NCBI GenBank assembly: GCA_922989275.2
Contig: OV277857.1
Location: 44,927,083 to 44,991,082 of the forward strand
Reading direction: 5' to 3'
Length of the DNA: 64,000 nucleotides
Source of the DNA: Gari tellinella
Taxonomy: Eukaryota; Mollusca; Bivalvia; Cardiida; Psammobiidae
Shown piece by piece: positions 21,167 to 32,059 of the stretch (position 1 is the first letter of the stretch; each line of letters begins with the position of its first letter). The position numbers were made by a program, and so were the translations under genes. The notes beneath the pieces are model-generated. The model made no database searches. It saw only the letters and a program-made list of their open reading frames with translations, and was not told the origin of the DNA.

Positions 21167-22828
21167 TTGCGTCCAGGGCCGACTTTAAGACCTCGGGAAG
21201 AAGACATCCAGCCCTGTCTTGGGAATCGCATCATTAACTTGGACATGATGTTGATAATGATGAATAACCTGTTAAATTCTCATCGAAACAGTTCAAAACA
21301 TTGTGACCAGCTGACATTGGGATCGCGAATGGAGCAGAAACATGGCCTTGACTCAAGGCTACAGTTCCAGTGTGAAACCTGCCACTTTGTAAGCGATAGC
21401 TACAAAACCTATCAGCCTTGCGTGAATAGCCGAGGGGCTGCTATAAACAAAATGCTTGCATCAGCCCTCATGGACATGCGAATAGGAGTAGAAAAGGCAA
21501 ATTTGCTGTTAACTTGCTTAGACATACCTCCACCATGCAGAAGTTACTTGCAGGAGCTTGTGAATAAAGCAAGTATAGTGATGTCGAGCAACTAAACCAG
21601 TGTGACATGGCAGAGAAACGACAGTTGGTTGTGAAACATAACCGCGAACAAGGACTTCGAAATCCCAAACACTTGGACATATCTTTTGATGGCTGCTACA
21701 ATGCAACTCATATGGTTTCATCCTACAAGCCAGGACAGGCAGCCTCCCAGGCCTATGGAGTCGCCATTTAGAACCACACAAGCTACCAGTACATTGTCGC
21801 ATTGGTTGTGGAAACAAACTGTGTTGGACTGGAGCCTATCTGAAAAATAGAAACTTTAGAGTTACCTGCCCTGGTCCCCATGAGGGATGCACAGCTACCA
21901 AAGAGTACTTTTGTCCACATTCTGAGAGGAGCATGGCTTTCAGCATAGCCGAGCAGCTGTCGCAAGAAGACCTGCTTGTTCGGACCCTAACAACAGACGG
22001 GGATGCAAAGGCTTTCTTGGGATTGACAGATTTCTACAAAAAGCTAGACAGCACATGGAAGGTCAGTCGACAATCTGACTCATACCATCTTGCCAATCAA
22101 CAATACCATAAAGCATGCAGTGCTCAGTTCAGCCAGAATATGTTTCCCAAAAGGAAAAACAAAGAAGCCAGAGGGATTGCCAGCACAGCCCTGGCAAGGG
22201 ACGTAAAGGCCCGGTGCTCAGCTGTCTTTGACCGACTGCGGGAAATTGGACACCGAGATGTTTCGCAGCAGATAGAACGCTTACCTGCAATCTGTTCTGT
22301 GACAGTTGAGTGCTAGTCAGGCAATTGCAGTTTCTGTCCACATGATTCACTCGTCTGCTCTGGACTAAGAAGAAAAGGTGACTGGTGGAACAAATCAGAC
22401 TTTTTACAACCTCATGGAATTAACAGTTTGAAAATGACAACAAATGACAACAAATGACCGAGAGTTGATGTCAACCATTTTAGAGATACGACTCAGTGAA
22501 CAAGCCGTATTGAGTGTGAAAAGTGGCACCTCAACACAAAAGTGTGAAGCGTTTAATCGGGCAACCTTGTCAACTATGCCCAAGGAAATAAATATGTCAA
22601 GAAACTTTGCCGATGCATTGGCATCAAAGACATTACAGTTGAACAACTCACTTAAGGCTTCCGTTCAAAAGAAAATACTCGGTATAACAGGCAGCGAACT
22701 GTCTCCAAGAACTTCCCAATACCTAACAGCCACATCCAGAAGAGCAAACAGTCACAGAAATTATCAGAAGACATTAACTTACAAGAGAAGGCAGCGGTAC
22801 AGGCGAGCAAGGCTTGAAAACCGGTAGT
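21167..22828 (+). pseudogene. Mutator-like transposase, unit III (most complete copy)
   Basis: Proposed cut-and-paste transposase of the animal Mutator-like type, recognised by overall resemblance only. In order: an N-terminal Cys-containing domain (CETCHFVSDSYK), a helical part, LDISFDGCYNATH (likely first catalytic Asp, 21681-21720), LTTDGDAKAFLGL (likely second Asp, about 21988), DSYHLANQQYHKAC (HxxH/C-type), a Cys cluster (NCSFCPHDSLVCSG) and a basic tail. Broken by TAA at 21593, TAG at 21769, a frameshift between 21780 and 21930, TAG at 22314 (Tyr in unit II) and an early stop near 22826. No ATG in frame near the start, so the first exon or the true start is uncertain. Confidence 0.6.
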
Positions 22829-23241
22829 CTTATGAGAAATAAAGGTCTAATTGTAGAGGAGTACGTCAAGGAGAAGACAGACGGCACCTATGAAAAAATG
22901 TAATGCTTCTTTACATTTTAAAAAGACAGGACAGAATGAAAGTGCAGCCCCGGACATGCATAATACAGATGATAATCAAAATCTCTGTCACATTCAAAGC
23001 AGAATGTCTGATGAGGTCTGAAGCTGACCGAAACAGGGGCGATGACGGATGAAATACACATAACCCTCCCCCCTTTAATATCCTGCAATATGGGACAATA
23101 ACAACAACAACAACTATGCCCCCCCCCCCAAACTTTCCCAGATGCACACATATACACATGGTAGGTGCAGGCATATGACTTGACATGAATTAAATTGTAG
23201 AACTGTTACTTACCCGCTGTTGATGTATCTGTCTCATGTGT
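22829..23241. repeat. Transposon unit III, 3' segment
   Basis: Same segment as after units I and II, with a 9-10 base C run near 23118 and the intact junction to the endonuclease C-terminus. Confidence 0.6.
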
Positions 23242-23847
23242 CTATATGTCCCATTTCAAGTCTACAAGGCAGTCTGGCAGTCTGTTTTCATTCTCATCTA
23301 TGTGGCCATTACACCTAGAATTCAAAAAACATAATTTCCTGAGATTATTGGTATTGCTTTTCTCAAAAATCAGATGCTCTACATTAATACAGACCTTATT
23401 ATCACATAGATGTGAGGCCTGCATTTCAGGAGGAATGTCAAAGTTCCTGAACGTCACCATAAGTGCCACACTGTGGGCGGTTCGAGTCTTGTAGCCAGCG
23501 GACATAGGGTCTCTAGGGTCTCTGAATCTGAACACGCCATAACCATACCAGGGCTCCAGATAAGAGGTAATAATCTGAACAAATCCAACATTTTCTCACT
23601 TACAGCACCAAATTCTATGGTGTTACAACTCATTAGAATCGGCTCTTCGATACGATTCTAATGAGTAGTGACACCATAGGGTTTAAAGCAGAAATAAAGA
23701 TTTTATTTTTGAAATACTCCCCTTATCTGGAGCTCTGCCATACTTGCTCTTACTGCCAGTCAAAATGCGACGATGTGTATTAGGTGCAAGAAGACTGCCT
23801 GCTTGTAGTTTCTGTTTACATAATCATTCTTCAAAGAGCCTGTCCAT
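23242..23847 (-). pseudogene. I-PpoI-like endonuclease, unit III, split by MITE A
   Basis: N-terminal part 23847-23738 and the remainder 23548-23242 are separated by a 189-bp MITE A inserted at the KYGYG segment. The C-terminal part keeps ASHLCDNKVCINVEHL, the N97 position and the second Cys/His set. The N-terminal part has a 6-bp insertion and several substitutions, so decay has begun. Confidence 0.6.
23549..23737 (-). mobile_element. MITE A in endonuclease unit III
   Basis: CAGGGCTCCAGATAAG to CTTATCTGGAGCTCTG. The 6-bp CCATAC is present on both sides, and the empty site AACCATACTTGCTC exists in units I and II, so the target duplication is 6 bp here. Confidence 0.85.
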
Positions 23848-24170
23848 GTGAAACAGATTCAACACACAAAATATAAGGCAGAAAGACAAATAAAAGGTGA
23901 AATTCAACTTTTAAAAACAGATTTGCAATTCAAATTTATAATAAAATAATAAAGTATCCTTCTCTTTGGTAGATTTAGTCTCAGCTTAGGTTAGCAGCCG
24001 ACAAATACTGGTTCCAGTCAAAGAGAGACTACTCTGTCGGGCATGATTCAGTCAAGTGCTTATGTTGAAAATTTAAAAACATCATGAAATGAAAATTCCA
24101 GCTTGGATCTTCAAATGCTTTTAAATGGTCATTTATATATTCAAAGGCTACCTGCATGTGAAGTTTAAGG
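23848..24170. repeat. Transposon array right edge
   Basis: Same intergenic segment as 18805-19115. Similarity ends abruptly at TGTGAAGTTTAA near 24170, marking the right boundary of the three-unit array. Confidence 0.55.
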
Positions 24171-24870
24171 TATTCCAACACTGAAGGTAGGGTAATTGTT
24201 ATATATGTGAAAATGATATTATGAATGGATACTACATGATTGTAATTGTTGTGTCTTGTGTTAAATATGAAGGCTTTTCGCCATCCCTTCCCGAAAATAT
24301 TTGAAATATTGTATATAGCCTTACAGGTAGGAAAATATGCGAGAAAATTTAAAGACAAATATTCCTGAAAGGTGATCTTTACCAGTCCTATTCTAACCTA
24401 AAATACTGTTATTTGTTATGTCATGCCTATGCCAGAAGATGTGAACATCACAAAATAAAGTTATTGTCCCAATATTTGCATCATTTGATGTAAAACATTA
24501 AAAAATCTGAACCGTCCTCTTAAAAATATGCAATATTTTCCATACGATTTTACATAATATGACTTAAAATATTGTATGTTTGTACAAAAATGATAACACG
24601 GGCAAAGCAAACAACTTGCTCATTTTTTAACACAATACTTTATACGCAATCTATATCCAAAATATGAAGTCATTTGGCCGCACCTAACCGGAAAAAAATA
24701 ACTTTGTCTTCGAAAAAGTGTTAGAGACCTTGAATACTTTATAAAGACTGAACAATAGATTTGGCTTATAATTAAATAATTTTGCAGGTTAATGTCAGGC
24801 GCATTTATAAACATCTAACCATTAGTTTAGGAAAAAGTTTTGTTTAAAAAAATATATTTATATTTCAAAG
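24171..24870. other. No recognised feature
   Basis: AT-rich, no coding region or familiar repeat. Confidence 0.4.
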
Positions 24871-24879
24871 AAAAATATA

Positions 24880-24965
24880 TTGAGCTCGGTCGGGATTCGA
24901 ACCCGTGCGGTGAAGGCCAAGCAAATTTACAAGATGAGATTTGCAACATTTCGGACTACGTTCGG
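24880..24965 (-). other. tRNA-like sequence, probably a pseudogene
   Basis: On the minus strand GGGTTCGAATCCCG gives a good T arm. A GCAAAT/ATTTGC stem could be an anticodon arm, but the loop is 12 bases. The acceptor and D arms do not pair convincingly. Confidence 0.3.
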
Positions 24966-25059
24966 ATAATACGAGACAAAAACAGGTAAAGGGAGCCAAC
25001 TCTATTTCTTTTAATAGAAAGAGTCATGCATGAGTCGTCCCCCTTCCCTTAAGCACACA

Positions 25060-25275
25060 TACAGTGGAGAATGTGTTATTCTTTCCCAATAAACGCGTTT
25101 ACGCTAAAACTATTATTTACAGTGCAAAAAGTTTGGAGCCAGATCAGACGCCGGGTTACCAAGATAAACATGAATTATCAGAATTGTCCAAAAGTTGTAC
25201 TTTTCTACGTTTTAGTGTTTTGCTTTTGCGTACGTTTGCGTTTAAACGGGAAAGAATAACAGATTCTCCACTGTA
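25060..25275. mobile_element. 216-bp TA-flanked inverted-end element
   Basis: TACAGTGGAGAATGTGTTAT and its inverted partner at the right end (GGGAAAGAATAAC through CTCCACTGTA). It encloses a B/D-like fragment with GGAGCCAGATCAGACGCC. A fragment of the same end occurs at 31495-31525. Confidence 0.6.
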
Positions 25276-26255
25276 CATCTAAGATGCTGGTCTAGACAAA
25301 AGCCTAAGAACTGCAGTAAAAAAAAGGGATTTAAAATGCCGACAGGCAAAAGTGACACAAAAGTGTGACAGATAATATTGAATTAAAAACATATATACGT
25401 ATCTCTTCAAATCAGATTTGGGGGACTGATCAGCACCTTTCACACCATTAAGACTTTTAGAAAAAGGAACCAAAACAAAAAACAGATTAGACCGAGATAT
25501 TCAGCCTGACAGTCCATTTGTCTTACCTTTTGGCGTTCACTTTAACATATCGATATATTGTTTAATGTTTAATAAATAAGATAGATTCAGTAGCACTAGG
25601 TTTAAATAGACATGTATAATGTAGGATAAGAGCAATGCAGGGTGCTCCATGAGCTGTCTGCATTGTCTTATGCCATAATTTACTGTCATGTATTTTAAGT
25701 TATCTCTATAAGGTTTTTATCAGGATCCAAACTGTTTGTCACTCTGACAATAATTTGATTTTTTTCCCCAGAAGAGTAGCAGACGACAAAATTACCCAGC
25801 ATGCAAAATACAACTGGCAAACTTTCTTTTCCAGTTGAACTGTTCAAATGTAATCGTCCTTTGTGTTACAGTGAAAAAACAGTTTTCTCAATAACCACTT
25901 TTCCAAAACCGTAGGATTAACGTATTGACTCTAAACTTGCATGTCTTGACCCGTAAAAGCTAACGTCATTTTTCACATATTTTTCGGTGCTGGTCAAGCG
26001 TTTCAACACTAATTGGCAATTTGCCGATAACATTCGAGGAGACCGAAGCAAGCAAGCAAATCAGACTGACAACTTACCTTTTGCGGTAAAACCACTATCT
26101 GTAAAATTTATAAACAGAACCAGTCTATAATGTTTACAAGTTGCTGCGATACATCAACTTCCGGCTAAAGTGAAAGCAGGTGCATACAAGTTTGTTTGCA
26201 TGTGCAGGATCTGCCAGGTAGATATAGAAACGGAAAGAGAAGCAAACTATTGACA
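25276..26255. other. Upstream region of the DHHC gene
   Basis: Mostly unrecognised sequence. The 5' UTR and promoter of the palmitoyltransferase must lie here; no TATA box or start site can be assigned. A short relic of CAAACTGTTTG-type hairpin is at about 25728-25745. Confidence 0.35.
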
Positions 26256-26609
26256 ATGGAGGGTCTACGAGAACGAAAACAAGAAACTCTAAAAGAAAAA
26301 CTTCGAGCGAAATACCATGAACGGGACTTTACACCAAAGAAAGACCACTCAAATTCTCTAGCAATGGGGTTCTTCTTTTGCATGGTGTTTTCTCTGCTTT
26401 TTGAGAGTGTGTTCGTTCTTGTTCCAAGAGTTTGTCCTGATTCTTGGGCCTGGATAGGAGTAATGATAGCTATTTTCTGCGAGGTTGTTATCAACTGGCA
26501 CCGGACATATTTCGACGTTGATAACTATGTCAAGAAGGAAACCAAAGAAAAACATTTCCCAGAGTTGAACGAGACACCACCACACTGGAGAGCCTGCTAC
26601 AAGTGTCAG
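26256..26609 (+). CDS. DHHC gene, exon 1
   Basis: Codes residues 1-118: a basic N-terminus, two membrane segments, a charged loop (KKETKEKHFPEL) and the first Cys pair CYKC. Ends exactly at a codon boundary. Confidence 0.85.
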
Positions 26610-28432
26610 GTATGCCTATTACTTTTTTTTTATTGCACATTGATGTTTTTTCCTTACAATTTACTCCTTTACTCCATGACTTGTGTCTAGTTATAAAGAC
26701 AGAGCGAGAGACCCAGCAACAACAAACCCTGTTGATGCAAAGCTTAAGCTCACATCAAGAGATGCTTGTTGCGCTATATACCTGACTCAATTACAAACAT
26801 ACAACTGTTGGGGAAACCTCATTTGCATATACCAATGTTACACCACTTGCCCAGTGAGTGAGGCATCGGGCAAGCGGTTTAGGGCGAACTTCGGACTGGA
26901 TTAAAAGTAAAGCAAAATACATGTAACGGCTATAGGATATAGAAAATATTTCTATTGATCAATACATATTCATGTGTGTATAAATTGGAATTATTTACTT
27001 CAGTGGAGGAATAAATTGAATATGTAGAAAACTAAAATTCAGTATCTTTGGATTGAACGGGTTAATGAATGAATACACCTGTGTTCTTTTAACATTGAAT
27101 ATATTGAACAGATTGTTTCCAAAATATTTAAAATTGTTACAAATAGTGAGGCCTTGTTCAGAACCCTCCAATCTACACTGTATGCAAAGAATGTATGTTC
27201 CAGATATAAATGTCAATACAGTGCTTATCCCATTACCCAAAAAGCCTGTTTCTAGCTTTAAAGACAGATGACTACTTAACCCTTTGAGCCCTAGTCCCGC
27301 ATATAGGCGTTCTTTTCAAATAGTGTACATGTGTATTGTACACTTGTCCTATGCAAACAGTGAAGACCCAGATCAGAGGGCTCCGAAAGGAGCCCTCTGA
27401 TCAGAGTTTTCACTGTTTGTCATAATGCCAAACATTGACAAAAACAACCCTTAAAAGTCAGAAATGGACTAGACAAAAATGGAAACTGGAATTGTCTATT
27501 TAAAGTTTCAGGGAGGAAAGAGTTAAAGCAGGTTGATTCTGCTGTACTATAAAAAATACCTCTTATGGTACATATTCAATAATTCATAACTGTATAAATT
27601 GGAAATACTTTACACAGTGGAGGAATAAATTAGAGACGTAAAAAGGAACATTTATGGAGTAATGGGTTAAGCAGAATGGTTAAAATGGAGATTTCTATCT
27701 TTCAGGTTGAAAAATCTTTATTTCTGCATTAAACCCTATGGTGTCATTACTCATTAGAATTATCTCTTTGAGACGATTCTAATGAGTAGTAACACCATTA
27801 GTTTTTTTGGTGCTGAAATAAGTGAGAAACTGTTGGATTCGTTTAGTTTATCTTATCTGGAGCCCTGGTATTTTTTCTTTCAGGTTGATGCTCCACCAAG
27901 ATCTCACCATTGCAACCTGTGTGGCAAATGCATGCTGAAGAGGGACATCCATTGCTTTATAACAGGATCTTGCATTGGCTTCCATAACCAAAAGTTTTAC
28001 ATTGTGTTCTGTTTATGGAGCGCCATTGGCAGTGCTGTTTGCATCTACCTCCAGCTGAACTACCTGACTATGGATATTCCGATGAACTCATCTGACGTCA
28101 TAACGTACATCCCACCTGTTTTTCTGCACCGCTGGATAATGACCTATATCACATTTGGACAACTTTTGTTGATATGTCATTTCTACATCTGTATTTTCAC
28201 CTTCGTTATATCAGTACTGTTCTTCCTGTGGCAAGCCCTCCTGATATTCACGGGTCTCACATCACATGAAGCGTGGAAAAGAATCTTCCGATATCAAGAA
28301 AAGTCTTCAATAGATAGCATAGTGTCAGTGTTTGGATCTCTCCTCAACATACCAGTTCTTATTTTCATCCCATATAGATTCAAGCAAAATGGGGATGGTG
28401 TCAACTGGACAATAAGAAGCAAAGGAAACTAA
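26256..28432 (+). CDS. DHHC-type palmitoyltransferase, ZDHHC22/24-like, two exons, 300 aa
   Basis: Predicted membrane protein S-acyltransferase of Golgi/ER-type membranes. Exons 26256-26609 and 27884-28432; donor CAG|GTATGC, acceptor TTTCTTTCAG|GTT, phase 0. The start is the first in-frame ATG (MEGLRERK). Seen: TM1 about 36-57, TM2 about 64-80, a cytosolic Cys-rich domain with C114-C117, PPRSHHC128, C131, C134, then D139-I-H-C142 and C148 with N153, TM3 about 157-176, TM4 about 202-240, then TSHE (244-247), a form of the TTxE motif. Family members normally read D-H-H-C; here the first His is Ile while the acyl-accepting Cys142 is kept. In DHHC structures that His is thought to help activate the Cys, so activity may be reduced or altered. 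ZDHHC13-type enzymes (DQHC) also lack it. Best family match by eye is ZDHHC24/22, with moderate certainty. Confidence 0.85.
26900..27064 (-). repeat. MITE C half, in the DHHC intron
   Basis: Right-hand part of C in reverse (AAAGTAAAGCAAAATAC, ATTCATGTGTGTATAAATTG, GTGGAGGAATAAATTG) ending near GGGTTAA. The hairpin partner is missing. Confidence 0.5.
27225..27670 (-). mobile_element. MITE C host with nested MITE B, in the DHHC intron
   Basis: Ends CCCATTACCCAAAAAG and GGAGTAATGGGTTAA. The left target site reads TTAT. Interrupted by a B copy at the TTAA of its arm; the hairpin core is degraded. Confidence 0.65.
27276..27526 (-). mobile_element. MITE B, nested, in the DHHC intron
   Basis: TTAA at 27276-27279 and 27523-27526. 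Ends CCCTTTGAGCCCTAGTCC and AGGGAGGAAAGAG; hairpin at 27356-27420. Confidence 0.8.
27699..27867 (-). mobile_element. MITE A abutting the DHHC exon 2 acceptor
   Basis: The left end is decayed; the core CTCATTAGAATTATCTCTTTG hairpin and right end CTTATCTGGAGCCCTG are clear. The element ends 16 bp before the exon, leaving only the pyrimidine tract and AG outside it. Confidence 0.75.
27884..28432 (+). CDS. DHHC gene, exon 2
   Basis: Codes residues 119-300 and the stop: the rest of the Cys-rich domain including D-I-H-C, TM3, TM4, TSHE and the C-terminal tail (FIPYRFKQNGDGVNWTIR). Confidence 0.85.
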   Translation, partial: VDAPPRSHHCNLCGKCMLKRDIHCFITGSCIGFHNQKFYIVFCLWSAIGSAVCIYLQLNYLTMDIPMNSSDVITYIPPVFLHRWIMTYITFGQLLLICHFYICIFTFVISVLFFLWQALLIFTGLTSHEAWKRIFRYQEKSSIDSIVSVFGSLLNIPVLIFIPYRFKQNGDGVNWTIRSKGN

Positions 28433-28444
28433 CAACAGAGTGAT

Positions 28445-28689
28445 TTGACCTCCCTGAAACCTCAAATGGACAATTCTAGTTTTCAATTTAGTCTAGTCCA
28501 CTTTTGACTTTTTAGGGTTGATTTTTACAATATATGTTAAAATGACAAATAGTGTAGACCCTGATCAGAGGGCTCCTTAAGGAGCCCTCTGATCAGGGTC
28601 TACACTGTTTGCATAGGACAAGCGTACTCCTCACATGTATGCTGTTTGCAAATGACGCATATATGCATGACTAGGGTTCAAAGAGTTAA
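28445..28689 (+). mobile_element. MITE B in the 3' UTR of the DHHC gene
   Basis: Begins about 12 bases after the stop codon (CCTCCCTGAAACCTC) and ends CTAGGGTTCAAAGAGTTAA at 28689. The left TTAA has decayed to TTGA. The hairpin at about 28550-28611 has a CTCCTTAAGGAG centre. Transcripts passing through it would carry this stem. Confidence 0.75.
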
Positions 28690-29104
28690 CCCTTTTCTCT
28701 ACAGTCATATACAAATATTCTCTATACAAGCTGACTTGCAGAAGGTCGATTGTTCTACCCAGTTGCCAATTTGGGCCTGAAACAGTGTATAAAGGGCTTC
28801 TGAGCCTTCCTCCACCTGTAATTAGGTGGAAATAGCGGTGTGAATGAAATTCTGTTAAAGCAATGTATAATCATAACAAATCCAAATCCAATCCATCCTC
28901 TATACAACTATTCAACTACAGTATGTTTACAGCAGGATACTGCTTAAAACAAGTTGAATGTAAAGCAGAAAGTTCCTTTGGGAGCTTTCTGCTTTAGGAG
29001 CTTTCTGCTTTACAATCATCTTGTTTTAAACTAGCGCCTGTTTACAAAACTATGATTGAATATTCCATTGTGTCTCTACGAAGTACTTAAAATTGTACTT
29101 TGTG
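28690..29104. repeat. H-type hairpin in otherwise unassigned DNA
   Basis: At 28930-29045, CTTAAAACAAGTTGAATGTA pairs with the ACAATCATCTTGTTTTAA side around TTCCTTTGGGA. GGAGCTTTCTGCTTT is duplicated in the right arm. Nothing else recognised. Confidence 0.45.
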
Positions 29105-29297
29105 CAGGGCTACAGATAAGGGGAGTATTTCAAAAACTAAAATCTTTATTTTTGCTTGAAACCCAATGGTGTCACTACTCATTAGAATCGTCTCTTTGAG
29201 ACGATTCTAATGAGTAGTAACACCATAGGATTTGGTGCTAAAACGAGAGAAATTGTTGGATTAGTTCAGTTTACCCCCATTTATCTCAGGAGCCCTG
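29105..29297 (-). mobile_element. MITE A
   Basis: CAGGGCTACAGATAAGG to TCAGGAGCCCTG with the standard hairpin. Edges TTTGTG and TTTGTA suggest a 6-bp duplication with one change. Confidence 0.75.
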
Positions 29298-29545
29298 TTT
29301 GTAGTGGCTCTTACATGGAGGAGTAGGATGAGGTGTTCTTAGGCACTTCTGTGGATGATAAGGGTTAATCATATGACTACACCAAACAAGAGCTCATACA
29401 TCCAGATTAAGGGAGCCATGTACATTTGACACTTCAACACAGTGTATAGTGAAGACATACAGACTGGGTGAAAACAAAAATTTATTTTATTTTTAGTAAG
29501 CTCAGTTTTGTACAGATTCCTTCATACATACATTATGTACATATT

Positions 29546-29735
29546 CAGTCGAACTTTGATTAACTCAAACTATTTGATAGTTCGAAATGTGGATTTGCCT
29601 TACTTCAAGCTCAGTTTAAGTGAACATTCCCGTGTTTCAAAGTTAAAATGCGGCTTAGCCGCGTTTTAACTTTGAAATATGGGTATGTTCGACTTAACCG
29701 AGTTCTAGATATATATTGAAGTTCACCTGAGTGCA
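29546..29735. mobile_element. MITE G
   Basis: Starts CAGTCGAACTTTGATTAAC and ends with the partner GAAGTTCACCTG. Perfect hairpin TTTCAAAGTTAAAATGCGGC with its complement. A further half copy lies at 29820-29880. Confidence 0.65.
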
Positions 29736-29934
29736 TGTTTATCATCTACAATCTGTGATAAAGAATATAACACAATCAATTTTTTATTTCTTACTTGCCT
29801 AAGTTATATTTACTTGTATTTTAAAGTTAAAATGTACTGGCTTAGCCATGTTTTAACTTGGAAATACAGGCATTTTTAAAGGTTAAATTTTTTAGGCTAT
29901 TGAATTTCAACAGCAGAAATATTAGTAAGGTCAC

Positions 29935-30187
29935 TTAATCCTTTACTTCATAGCCTGTTTTTAGTATTGAAGATAGATGACCACTTATAACAGGTTGAAA
30001 GAAAAGCAGAATGCACCTTAGGGGTGCATTCTGCTTTACTTTCAGCTTGATTTAAACTACCATCTGCTAGAATAGGGTAAACATTTCTTATATAACTTAT
30101 TCATGACCGTATGAAGTGAAACTATTTTTCTCAGTGGAGAAACAAATTAAATGAGTAAAAATGTATATCTATGGATTAATGGGTTAA
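29935..30187 (-). mobile_element. MITE C
   Basis: TTAA at 29935-29938 and 30184-30187; hairpin at about 29990-30060. 30188-30659 beyond it has no recognised feature. Confidence 0.75.
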
Positions 30188-30659
30188 GCTAGCTGAAACT
30201 TTTAAGCTCAACTGTACATAAAAAGTTCAACTTTCAACCTGTTATAGTATGCATTGTTTGCCAGAAGCTTAGCTGAACCAAATAAGCTAATAATTCAATG
30301 CTTGAAATGTTATCATTTGATTGCAAGATAAATAGTATACAATGTAGAATATCTCTAGTCTTTAGACAGGTTCTGGTTGCATGTGTGCTCAGTTTAATGT
30401 ACATGTACTTCCATTTTCAATCTGTTTTATTGAACTCCATTAATCCTACAAAAAACAAAACCTGCAATTTTCATTAGGCATAATATACTTTCTGTTGTAT
30501 AACCAGATGTTTTTATAATTTGGTCATTATTTGGTATGATTGATTTTCTCATTGTGCTTTTATGTAAAGATGTGTCAGTGGCCTTGGCTGTTGTGTAGTA
30601 AGTACACCATGTATGGAAATAATACATACATGTATGTCAGTGATGCAAAAATATGTAAG

Positions 30660-30858
30660 CAGGGCTCCAGATACGGGGAGTACATTTATTTCAAAAACTC
30701 AAATATTTATTTCTGCTTTAAACCCTATGGTGTCACTACTTATTAGAATCGTCTCGAAGAGACGATTCTAATGAGTAGTAACACCATAGGATTTGGTGCT
30801 AAAACAAGAGAGAAAATGTTGGATTTCGACAGTTTACTCCCTCTTATCTGGACCCCTG
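30660..30858 (-). mobile_element. MITE A with 6-bp target duplication
   Basis: CAGGGCTCCAGATACGG to CTTATCTGGACCCCTG, flanked on both sides by TGTAAG. The hairpin centre is CTCGAAGAGACG. 30859-31490 beyond it has no recognised feature. Confidence 0.85.
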
Positions 30859-31494
30859 TGTAAGACTCAGAATGAGGGCTGGTACCTGATCATGGGCCAA
30901 TTAGAAAATCATGGGGTATTTCGTAAATCGGGGGTCATTTTCTCCCAAACTTTGGGCTGATTTCTTACCCACAACATCAAAACAGATGATATGGTATGTA
31001 AATGATTTCATATTTCTGATGGTGTTTATTCAAAAACGAAATAGACACGCTTGTTGTTTTAGGTGTCAAACTTGTCAAGAAAGAAAATTTTAGCGGCTGT
31101 CCAAAGATCCAATTGGTTCTTGGCTAAGATGGACAATGGAGGTTGCTTGATTGAAAGTACATAATCCAAATGGGAACCATAATACCTATCGAGGGATTGC
31201 TGAGTGAATGATAAAAAGTGCAAAAACATTCTCGAAAATTCACTTGTTTCTTATATTTATTTATCAATACTATACCCTTATCTTTTATCATTGAATTGTT
31301 AAATGATTGGAAATAGCTTCCATCATTTGACCCATGATTTCAGATTGATCCACGATCTGGGACTGGCCCTAGATTTGAGTCTTTCATATATATACGGTTA
31401 TTATACCAGATATTTGCTTGAGGTTATCATGACATGTTATAGACAATGTAAACACTTATATTCAGTGGCTATCCTCTGAAGATACATGAGAGTA

Positions 31495-31525
31495 CAGTGG
31501 AGAAGTCATTCTTTCCGGTTTAACC
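31495..31525 (+). repeat. Terminal fragment of the 25-kb TA-flanked element
   Basis: TACAGTGGAGAAGTCATTC resembles the end at 25060. It stops where a MITE C begins. Confidence 0.5.
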
Positions 31526-31527
31526 TA

Positions 31528-31775
31528 TTAACCCATAAATATGCCTTTTTATGCCTTTAATTTATTCCTTCACAGGAGAACATAGTTCCAATTTATACAG
31601 TCATAATTATGTACAACAAGAAGCAGTTTCTATTTCACAGCAAGTTGTAGCTGAAAGCAGACTGAAACTAAAGCAGAATGCGCCTTCAGGCGCATTCTGC
31701 TTTACTTTCAACCTGCTTTAAGTGGTCATCTCATAATCTTTAAAATTAGAAAGTGGCTATGGGATAATGGGTTAA
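31528..31775 (+). mobile_element. MITE C
   Basis: TTAA at 31528-31531 and 31772-31775, right end CTATGGGATAATGGG, hairpin at about 31655-31725 with GCGCCTTCAGGCGC centre. Confidence 0.8.
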
Positions 31776-31854
31776 ACCAAATTAAATAAAATGCTATAAA
31801 ATGAAGAAAATGACAGCTTTTCGAAAATTGTGATGGTATATTTTTATATGAGTG

Positions 31855-31905
31855 GTAAACAGTTTGGAGCTTGATCATACACCGGCTCCAAACTGTTTGC
31901 AATGG
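31855..31905. repeat. Small CAAACTGTTTGGAGC palindrome
   Basis: AAACAGTTTGGAGCTTGATC pairs with CGGCTCCAAACTGTTT. Ends of the element not found. Confidence 0.45.
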
Positions 31906-32059
31906 ACATTATGTTTTAAGCATATACATGTTTATTTGGAAAGCATAACAAATCTTCTCCACAATACTGGGTCTGCACATCTATGCATTGGACAAGTGTA
32001 CTCAACACAGTTACACTGTTTACAATGGATGAGTATACTTGTCACTGAGGGCCACAAGG

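Noticed and set aside
26603..26904. Small open frames after DHHC exon 1
   Set aside because: They lie in the intron beyond a good GTATGC donor and lack similarity to the family.
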